Assembly (NCBI RefSeq): GCF_002736105.1
Contig: NZ_CP024123.1
Location: forward strand, 302,001-366,000
Length of the DNA: 64,000 nt
Direction: 5' to 3'
DNA from: Solibacillus sp. R5-41
GTDB lineage: Bacteria; Bacillota; Bacilli; Bacillales_A; Planococcaceae
Shown here: positions 57,813 to 64,000 of the stretch, piece after piece
Position numbering within the stretch: the stretch's first letter is position 1
How the letters are laid out: each line of letters opens with the position of its first letter
Translations under genes and position numbers: made by a program
The notes under the pieces: generated by a model
Told to the model about the DNA's origin: nothing
Databases searched by the model: none
What the model saw: only the letters and a program-made list of their open reading frames with translations

Positions 57813-59818
57813 TACTTTATGATATTGGAGATTTCATTATTCGTTACAGGCTTACTAATATAATAACCTTGAGCCGCGTCACAGCCATAGCTTTCTAGCA
57901 GTTTTTGCTGTTCTTCAGTTTCTACGCCCTCTGCAATGATTGTTAAATTCATTGATTTTCCGAATTGTACCATCCCGTGAACGAGCTGTCGTGACTTATC
58001 AGACTTTAATAGTGTATTTGTAAATGTCTGGTCAATTTTTAAAATTGAAATTGGTAATAGCTGCATATAACGGAACGATGCGTAGCCAGTACCGAAATCG
58101 TCCAATGCAAAGACGATGCCTTCATCTTCTAATACGCGCATTTGTTTAATGATACCCGTTTCAGCTTCGGCTTGAAGTGCGAACTTCTCCGTAATTTCGA
58201 TTTGCAATAAATTTGCTGGACAACCTGTGCGTTCAAGTGTTTCTAAAATGGATTTGGCCATATTTTTATCGCGGAACTCTCGAACAGAGGAGTTGATGCT
58301 CACTGTGATCGGAAGACCGGCATTTTTCCATGCAACTGCCTGTTCACAAGCCTTTTCGAGCATGAACGAACCGATATTATTAATTAAGCCTGTCTCTTCA
58401 GCAATGGGAATTAACTCATCGGGTGAAACGACACCTATTTCTTCATCTTCCCAACGGACAAGCGCCTCAACTGAAGTGATTTGTTTCGTTTTTAAGTCAA
58501 GCTTAGGCTGATAAAGCACGTGTAAATTTCTTTGGTCGAGCGCAAGTAGTAAGCGTTTTTCAACAATAGATTTACGGCTTAATGCTTTGTGCGAGGCATT
58601 TGATAACGACATAATATTATCTCCGCCTGCTTCTCGAACACTATTGATTGTAGCAAGGGAGGCTTTCATAATGTGAGCAAATGTCGATTGATCTTCAGGG
58701 AAGCGTGTAATACCGCCACTAATGGAAACAGGAATTGCTACATTGCCATTGTAAATAGGATGCTGCAATAAATAGCTTAAAAACCCATGTGTAAACCATT
58801 CAGGTAGTGGTGTAATGACAACGAAATCATTTTCGTTAATACGCGCCATTGTGCTGTCTTGGAAGTACATTTTCATGCGCTTTGTAAACTCTAAAATAAG
58901 CGAATTCTCAGCGAAATCACCGTGTAAATCCTTAATTGTATAAAACTTATCAATGCTTAAATAGACGAATGAAAAATGGCGCTCTTCTTCAATCATTTGC
59001 GTAATAACTTGTTCAAGGCGATGTACGTTAATCATCCCTGTTTCGGGGTCAATATAAGCAATTTTCTCTAGTCGATTTTGTAACATTTTTTCATTTGTAA
59101 TATCTTGTTCAATAAAGAAAAAGCGATTGTTGATTGGGTTTTGACTCAACATTGGAATCGCTGTTAGGTGAACCCAATATAGCTGTTCATCCTTTGTAAT
59201 TTTTTGAATAGCACCTTGCCATATATTACCGTTTTGGATAGTCTTCCAAACTTGTTTTACTTCTTTCACGTTTTCCTCGTCAGTCGGGAATAGCTGCCAA
59301 AAGTTTTTTCCGAGCACACGCTTTGGTGTCCAATGACTCGTCGTTAGAAAGCGCTGGTTCGTCTGCACAATAAAGCCATCATTATCAAGTGTTACAGTCA
59401 TAAATGAATTTTGAATGCCATTTTTTAAATCAATTAAATTTTGCTGATCATCATCCATTAAACGAATAGCGTCAGTTGGGATACAAATCATACGAATCGC
59501 TTGTTTTTGTTGGTAAATCACAGGTTTGGTATAGAGCGTAGAATGAATTAAATCATTGTTTTTTATTGATAACTCAATGTTTTGAAAACACATAGATTGT
59601 TCGCTTTTTAATATGGTTTCCAATTCATCCGTATTAAGCATTGTAAATAGTGTCTCTGTTATTGGTTGGAACTTTAATTCATCTATATCAGTTGTGGCAT
59701 ACGCCAACTCACCAAAATGCCCGTTAAGCAAAAGCCCGTCTGTCGATACTAGGAAGACAGGGAATGGGGAAATATGTATTGGTTCATTAATTGTTGTAAG
59801 ATTTTGCTCTTTTGTCAC
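57812..59818 (-). CDS. PAS-GGDEF-EAL protein, predicted c-di-GMP phosphodiesterase
   Basis: 668 residues; GTG start at 59818 behind AGGGAGG. Two PAS-like segments (residues ~15-125 and ~140-260), a degenerate GGDEF domain (ARINENDF at ~327 in place of R-x-GGDEF, so no cyclase activity expected; the SGGITRFPED region is kept), and an intact EAL domain: VEALVRWEDEE (~450), INSSVREF, IEITEKF, ALDDFGTGYAS, KIDQTF, AEGVETEEQ, AQGYYISKP. All the metal-binding and catalytic acidic residues can be found. No TM segment, so cytoplasmic. Expected to hydrolyse c-di-GMP in response to a PAS-sensed signal. Confidence 0.9.
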   Translation of the reverse strand: MTKEQNLTTINEPIHISPFPVFLVSTDGLLLNGHFGELAYATTDIDELKFQPITETLFTMLNTDELETILKSEQSMCFQNIELSIKNNDLIHSTLYTKPVIYQQKQAIRMICIPTDAIRLMDDDQQNLIDLKNGIQNSFMTVTLDNDGFIVQTNQRFLTTSHWTPKRVLGKNFWQLFPTDEENVKEVKQVWKTIQNGNIWQGAIQKITKDEQLYWVHLTAIPMLSQNPINNRFFFIEQDITNEKMLQNRLEKIAYIDPETGMINVHRLEQVITQMIEEERHFSFVYLSIDKFYTIKDLHGDFAENSLILEFTKRMKMYFQDSTMARINENDFVVITPLPEWFTHGFLSYLLQHPIYNGNVAIPVSISGGITRFPEDQSTFAHIMKASLATINSVREAGGDNIMSLSNASHKALSRKSIVEKRLLLALDQRNLHVLYQPKLDLKTKQITSVEALVRWEDEEIGVVSPDELIPIAEETGLINNIGSFMLEKACEQAVAWKNAGLPITVSINSSVREFRDKNMAKSILETLERTGCPANLLQIEITEKFALQAEAETGIIKQMRVLEDEGIVFALDDFGTGYASFRYMQLLPISILKIDQTFTNTLLKSDKSRQLVHGMVQFGKSMNLTIIAEGVETEEQQKLLESYGCDAAQGYYISKPVTNNEISNIIK

Positions 59819-60271
59819 GCGATTGGCCTCCCTATTTCATAAATTGATACTATAATAATAAATGAATTCCGTTCATTAGTCATCCTTGTATATAGTAAAA
59901 AAAACTATGAAGTGTATTGAAGTAGTATTAATAGTCTATTTTCGTATTTGAGCAATGAGAAAAATACTAACCGTTTAAAAAGGTAATTATAGTTCAATTT
60001 ATATGTAAAATCAAACAACAAAAGGGAATTTTATGGATTGATAGATATATAGGTATAATTGATTGGATGAATATTCGTTAGACTTATGACTTTGATAAAA
60101 TGATTGGTTTAGGTATATTCACCCAAGTTCATAAAAATTTAGTGTGAATTTCTCGTTATTGTAAAATAGATTGTTAGGATTTATGGTGAAGGAGTGATTC
60201 GGTAGTTGCGAATCCGTAGTAGCTCTACTAGAATAAGGACATCTTAAGTATAGAGAAGTGGAGTAGAAAGA
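59819..60271. other. AT-rich 450-bp intergenic region
   Basis: Divergent spacer between the EAL gene and the GNAT gene; no ORF. Near its right end two small hairpins, GATTCG/CGAATC (60196-60214) and TAGTA/TACTA (60217-60230), sit in the expected leader of the GNAT gene. I see no known riboswitch. Confidence 0.5.
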
Positions 60272-61141
60272 ATGAATTTATCGGCAATTACAGTATCCTT
60301 TCCTTTGGATGAAGAAACGTATGAGGAAATTCAATTATTAACTAAAACCTGTGCGTATATTGACGGGCTAATATATCAGCAGGTGATGAATTTACCTGTC
60401 GCGAAAAGCTATGAGATGAAGGGCTTTTATGTGCTTGTGTACGATGATGATAAAAATGAATTGGTTGGTGCAGGGACAGCCATTGATTTGATGGGTTTAA
60501 ATACGTATGAGTGGTCAATGGTCGTGGCGCCAATGTATCGTCAAATTGGCATTGGGCGTGCGATTTTTAATGTACTGCATGAGGGAATGAAAGAGCGCGG
60601 TAGTGATGGTGAACTTGCATTAATGGTCGAAGGTGCGAGTTTTGGGCGTGAGTTTTTACAAAAAAACAGTTATCTGTATAGTTTTTCAGAGGCAACGCTA
60701 GAGGCAAAGGCAGAAATTTTACAGGTTGAGCAAAGTTTGACAGTGCGTCCGTTTATGCAGAAGGATACAGAGGTAATTGTGTCAATTTTGATGGAGACAT
60801 TTGGTGATATGCGTGAAGAATCACTGGATTTAATTGACTTTAATACAACGACTGAAGGTTTATTTATGTGGACAGTCGAGCATGAAGGAGAAGTTGTAGG
60901 CACGGTCACAACGCGTAAAGAGGGTGAAGTACAATGGATTACAGCATTTGCGGTTGCCCCAGCTATGCAAGGACGTGGTATTGGTACTCAAATATTACAG
61001 TGGGTTAAGGATTACGCGATTCGAAATGGGGAAAAAATGGTGCTACTTGATGTCGAGATTGACAACGCGAGTGCGCTACGTGTCTACGAAAAAGCCGGCT
61101 TTATGAAATCGATTCAAATGGATTATTTTGTTAAGAATTAA
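60272..61141 (+). CDS. Tandem GNAT acetyltransferase
   Basis: 289 residues with two GNAT folds. The C-terminal one is well formed: VVGTVTTRKEGEVQWITAFAVAPAMQGRGIGTQILQWVKDYA (acetyl-CoA site Q-G-R-G-I-G-T) and LDVEIDNASALRVYEKAGF. The N-terminal one keeps LVGAGTAIDLMGLNTYEWSMVVAPMYRQIGIGRAIFNVL with R-Q-I-G-I-G-R. Acceptor substrate unknown. The ATG at 60272 follows GTGGAG; a terminator lies 67 bases after the stop. Confidence 0.87.
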   Translation: MNLSAITVSFPLDEETYEEIQLLTKTCAYIDGLIYQQVMNLPVAKSYEMKGFYVLVYDDDKNELVGAGTAIDLMGLNTYEWSMVVAPMYRQIGIGRAIFNVLHEGMKERGSDGELALMVEGASFGREFLQKNSYLYSFSEATLEAKAEILQVEQSLTVRPFMQKDTEVIVSILMETFGDMREESLDLIDFNTTTEGLFMWTVEHEGEVVGTVTTRKEGEVQWITAFAVAPAMQGRGIGTQILQWVKDYAIRNGEKMVLLDVEIDNASALRVYEKAGFMKSIQMDYFVKN

Positions 61142-61207
61142 TTTGTTAAAGAAAAACCAGTTTCGGATAGTTTATAAGCTTTAATATCATATAGTTGTTA
61201 AGAGAGG

Positions 61208-61244
61208 AGATGGTATGAATTTGGACTCATGCCATCTTTTTTTT
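61208..61244 (+). terminator. Intrinsic terminator of the GNAT gene
   Basis: AGATGGTATGA/TCATGCCATCT with one mismatch, then T8. Confidence 0.85.
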
Positions 61245-61251
61245 CTTGCGT

Positions 61252-62040
61252 TTATGGGTTAACTAAAAGATTTAACGGGCTAACTGGGAGTTGTTCTTTA
61301 TTTATATTGGCAATTTCTCTACCGTTCATTAATCGATTTAATATTTTTTCCTCAAGTTCTATTAATAGTGGATTCGTTAATTTTCGAGGACGTGGCACTA
61401 AAATTGTTTTATCAAAGGCAATTGAGCCATCTTCTATTAAAATAATACGATCTGCTAGTCGTACTGCTTCACTCACATCATGCGTTACAAGCAGTGCCGT
61501 AAAATGATTTTTTTGCCAAATCGTTTCTATTAAATTTTGCATTTCGATACGCGTTAATGCATCGAGCGCACTTAAAGGTTCGTCGAGCATTAAAAGGGAA
61601 GGCTCATGAATTAAGGCACGAGCCAACGCGACACGCTGCTTTTGACCACCAGATAAGGTTGAGGGCCATTCATCTTTTAACTGTAGTAACCCAACCTTAT
61701 CCAATGCTTCTTCCGCCAGTGCTGGCCAATTTCCCGTTAAGCCAAGCCCAACGTTATCAATTACTTTTTTCCAAGGAAGGAGACGAGAATCCTGATACAT
61801 CATTTTGACGTTCGCATCGGAGTGCTTGGCTGGAACACCATCAAACAGTAATTCTCCTTGTGTAATTTCCTCAAGACTTGCTACTAAACGTAATAAGGTG
61901 CTTTTCCCGCTTCCACTTTTCCCAATGACGGCAATAAATTCCCCCTTTTTAAATGTAATTGAAATGTCATGAAGAATTTCTTTTTGGGCAAATGATTTTT
62001 GGAGATTCTGGATATCAATTTGAATGGGTTCATGTTTCAT
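61252..62040 (-). CDS. ABC transporter ATP-binding protein, nitrate/sulfonate/taurine (SsuB/TauB) type
   Basis: 262 residues from the ATG at 62040 (AAGGATATG upstream; the longer frame overlaps the permease gene). Walker [10 protein letters not shown], signature LSGGQKQR, Walker [13 protein letters not shown], switch [13 protein letters not shown]: the last is typical of the SsuB/TauB/ThiZ group. Last gene of a minus-strand operon of binding protein, permease and ATPase. Substrate may be an alkanesulfonate, taurine or another small organic compound. Confidence 0.9.
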   Translation of the reverse strand: MKHEPIQIDIQNLQKSFAQKEILHDISITFKKGEFIAVIGKSGSGKSTLLRLVASLEEITQGELLFDGVPAKHSDANVKMMYQDSRLLPWKKVIDNVGLGLTGNWPALAEEALDKVGLLQLKDEWPSTLSGGQKQRVALARALIHEPSLLMLDEPLSALDALTRIEMQNLIETIWQKNHFTALLVTHDVSEAVRLADRIILIEDGSIAFDKTILVPRPRKLTNPLLIELEEKILNRLMNGREIANINKEQLPVSPLNLLVNP

Positions 62041-62056
62041 AGTTTCATATCCTTTC

Positions 62057-62821
62057 TTATTTGTTATAACTGGCATTCCACTTTAATGCACGATTTTCTC
62101 CGAATTGTGCGATGACATCCGCTAATTTTCCAAGGAAAGCATAAATGACAATACTTAAAATAATGATATCGGTTTGCATAAATTCACGTGCGTTCGTAGC
62201 TAAATAGCCAAGTCCAGCTTGAGTTGGAATTGTTTCAGCGATAATTAATGTAAGCCACATAACCCCAAGTGCATAGCGTAACCCAACGAAAATAGAAGGA
62301 AGTGCCCCTGGTAAAAGGACATGTCTAAATAGTTGCCAGCCCTTTAAGTTATACATTCTGCCCATTTCTACTAAGTTGGGGTCTACATTTCGAATGCCGT
62401 GGAATGTGTTTACATAAATGGGGAATAACACACCAAGTACGACTAAAAAAATTTTGGCATCCTCGCCAATTCCTATCCAAACGATGACTAATGGAATTAA
62501 GGCAAGGTGAGGAATGTTACGGATCATTTGAATAGTCGTGTCTAAATAAATGTAGAAATTCTTCGATAAACCATTTAATACTCCAAGCACAAAGCCAATT
62601 GCACCGCCGATTAACATACCTGTTAGCGCGCGCCCAAGGCTTACGCCAATATGTGTAGTTAAATCGCCACTTACCGATAAGTTCCATCCCGTTGTAAGAA
62701 TCGTAATTGGAGAAGGGAAGAGTGACGGGGAAACAATTTCAATTCGCACAATGATTTCCCAAATGATTAATAGGACAATTGGGATTACCCAAGGTCGAAA
62801 ATCAAAGGTCTCTTTTTTCAT
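62057..62821 (-). CDS. ABC transporter permease, SsuC type
   Basis: 254 residues from the ATG at 62821 behind AGGAGGC; the frame extends further but has no site. Six TM helices; EAA loop [57 protein letters not shown], the SsuC/TauC family signature. Opens with [20 protein letters not shown]. Confidence 0.9.
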   Translation of the reverse strand: MKKETFDFRPWVIPIVLLIIWEIIVRIEIVSPSLFPSPITILTTGWNLSVSGDLTTHIGVSLGRALTGMLIGGAIGFVLGVLNGLSKNFYIYLDTTIQMIRNIPHLALIPLVIVWIGIGEDAKIFLVVLGVLFPIYVNTFHGIRNVDPNLVEMGRMYNLKGWQLFRHVLLPGALPSIFVGLRYALGVMWLTLIIAETIPTQAGLGYLATNAREFMQTDIIILSIVIYAFLGKLADVIAQFGENRALKWNASYNK

Positions 62822-62834
62822 TAATAAGCCTCCT

Positions 62835-62879
62835 ATCAATAAGCAGATGGAAAGGGGGGACGCCCATCTGCTTATTGAT
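62835..62879 (-). promoter_or_regulatory. Intercistronic hairpin between binding-protein and permease genes
   Basis: Perfect 16-bp stem ATCAATAAGCAGATGG/CCATCTGCTTATTGAT directly after the binding-protein stop, with no T-run. Likely a 3' stabiliser that raises binding-protein mRNA over permease mRNA. Confidence 0.7.
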
Positions 62880-62880
62880 T

Positions 62881-63867
62881 TTAATTTTTGTTCGTCCAAA
62901 CTTTTTCTTTTACATTAACTTCCACTGGAATTAAACCGATTTCAAAATATTTATCTGCTTGTTTTTGTTGAGCAATGATGATATCCTTCGTAATTTCAGA
63001 GGCGCCAAACGTACGACGATTAATTTGCTTACTGATGACGTCGTTGTTAATACCAAGTGCTTTGGACATAATGTCGATAACTTTTTGGTTGTTCTCGTTT
63101 GCCCAATTATCGGATTCATTGATTTGTTCTAAAATAAAATTAACTAAATCAGGATGCTTGTCAACAAATTCTGTCGTTGCGAAGTAAAATGTACGGTTTG
63201 GATAGCCATCAATTTCTCCATTTATCAATGTGATAGAGTCTGTTTCTATTTCTGCGGATGCGAAGAATGGATCATATGAAGCTAATGCATCAATTTGTCC
63301 TGTTTCGAATAAAGCACGACCTTGAGCAGCGTCTTTTGGATATACCCATTCCACATCATTTGTCGATAGACCAACTGATTCTAATGCAAGAACGGTTGAG
63401 TAGTGATGATTCCCGCCTTTTAAAGCACCAATTTTTTTATTCTTTAAGTCTTCAATTTTTGTAATGCCTGACTTCTTTAGTGCAACAATTCCGACGCCTT
63501 CAGGATTTGGTGTGTCTGCGCCTACGTAATAAAATGGTTTATTTGATGCTTGCGCAAAAATTCCAGGGCCATCTGCCGCGTGACCGAAATCGATTGCCCC
63601 TGCGTAGATACCTTCCATTAGCGTATTGCCATGTGTAAATAACTCCCACTTAATAGTTAATCCTTTTTCTTTCGCGGCTTTATCTAAAATTCCTGATTCT
63701 TTTAAAATGTGAAGGGTATTTCCTTTTTGATAGCCAATGTTTACTGTTTTTAGCTCTTCTACCTTACTCGTTGCGTTGGTATTTGAAGGTTCTTTGCTAT
63801 CGTTTGAACATGCGGAAAGAATTGTAAAAATAAGAAAAATTCCAAGTGTAGTAAACCATTTTTTCAT
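62881..63867 (-). CDS. ABC transporter substrate-binding lipoprotein, SsuA type
   Basis: 328 residues. Lipobox TILSAC (Cys20). SsuA-like core: VNIGYQKGNTLHILKESGILDKAAKEKGLTIKWELFTHGNTLMEGIYAGAIDFGHAADGPGIFAQ, VGIVALKKSGITKIEDLKNKKIGALKGGNHHYSTVLALE and AQGRALFETGQIDALASYDPFFASAEIE. Aliphatic sulfonate or related ligand is the usual annotation of this branch. ATG at 63867, AGGAGGA, overlapping the stop of the gene before it. Confidence 0.9.
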   Translation of the reverse strand: MKKWFTTLGIFLIFTILSACSNDSKEPSNTNATSKVEELKTVNIGYQKGNTLHILKESGILDKAAKEKGLTIKWELFTHGNTLMEGIYAGAIDFGHAADGPGIFAQASNKPFYYVGADTPNPEGVGIVALKKSGITKIEDLKNKKIGALKGGNHHYSTVLALESVGLSTNDVEWVYPKDAAQGRALFETGQIDALASYDPFFASAEIETDSITLINGEIDGYPNRTFYFATTEFVDKHPDLVNFILEQINESDNWANENNQKVIDIMSKALGINNDVISKQINRRTFGASEITKDIIIAQQKQADKYFEIGLIPVEVNVKEKVWTNKN

Positions 63868-63878
63868 CTTATTTCCTC

Positions 63879-64000
63879 CTAAATAAATCGATAGATTGCG
63901 TTTGAAATGGTAGTTGTTTTTGGGGTGCTCCCTTTGAATTGAAGAGCGAATAAACCTTCACCTTTAGAATTAATAATTTCTTGAACAATACCTTCACCAA
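63879..64000 (-). CDS. 3' end of an unidentified gene upstream of the SsuA-like gene
   Basis: The last 40 codons (...EIINSKGEGLFALQFKG then TTTISNAIYRFI stop). The TAG stop at 63881-63879 is part of the Shine-Dalgarno (TAGGAGG) of the binding-protein gene, so the two are translationally coupled in one operon. Too short to identify; not an obvious ABC component. Confidence 0.6.
   Translation of the reverse strand, partial: GEGIVQEIINSKGEGLFALQFKGSTPKTTTISNAIYRFI

Overview
The window is about 64 kb of low-GC Firmicutes chromosome. Several things point to a spore-former relative in the Planococcaceae/Caryophanaceae (Solibacillus or Lysinibacillus type): Bacillus-like Shine-Dalgarno sequences and vegetative promoters, an SLH/PPC surface protein, S-box control of methionine synthesis, a YjfB-type protein, a paired SMR exporter and a MocR regulator. 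The genus is an inference from gene content. No rRNA, tRNA, CRISPR array or complete transposase gene is visible.

Layout. 1-6.8 kb is one operon: an Liv-type ABC importer (5' end cut by the window), a FabH-fold ketoacyl synthase-like protein, an alpha/beta hydrolase, a FabG-like reductase and an acyl-CoA synthetase, i.e. uptake and CoA activation of an unknown carboxylate. 7.4-8.7 kb is a TetR regulator plus two SMR subunits sharing one operator sequence. 9-12.4 kb has a LysE exporter and an SLH surface protein. 13.2-15.4 kb (minus strand) is an ECF sigma/anti-sigma/membrane protein operon followed by a candidate structured RNA. 15.5-17.3 kb has a YfbR-like nucleotidase, YjfB and a lipoprotein superoxide dismutase. 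17.5-21.1 kb is a TAXI-TRAP transporter. 21.6-30.5 kb holds peptidases, a FhuF-like ferric reductase, a strong Fur box driving a candidate small RNA, transporters and a nitroreductase. 30.6-34.2 kb is sulfur/methionine metabolism (SAM-I riboswitch, metY, homoserine dehydrogenase). 34.6-41 kb is accessory DNA with a truncated transporter, small unknown genes and a MocR/EamA divergent pair. 41.3-46.6 kb has a two-component system interrupted by an element remnant, a phosphoesterase and uppP. 47-52.2 kb has a globin-like remnant, an AIM24 protein and an aldehyde dehydrogenase/saccharopine dehydrogenase/acyl-CoA dehydrogenase run suggestive of lysine catabolism. 52.5-64 kb has a beta-propeller protein, a polysaccharide deacetylase, a split ThrE exporter, a c-di-GMP phosphodiesterase, a double GNAT protein and an SsuABC-type importer.

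The most interesting signals are non-coding. (1) Three near-complete and several partial copies of a ~250-bp element that I identify from memory as HEARO, the IscB-type omega-RNA, standing alone without any nuclease gene. Their left ends follow TTAAC/TTTAC-like motifs directly behind stop codons or intrinsic terminators. (2) A Fur-controlled, C-rich, FsrA-like small RNA at 23.77-23.91 kb. (3) A multi-stem RNA at 13.26-13.54 kb on the minus strand, closed by a 12-bp long-range helix and ending in a terminator, that I could not assign. (4) A second repeated intergenic family (8.8 and 54.6 kb) with conserved hairpins. Operator palindromes, a run of G-tracts and several structured 5' leaders are also recorded. 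All calls come from reading the sequence; no database search was possible.
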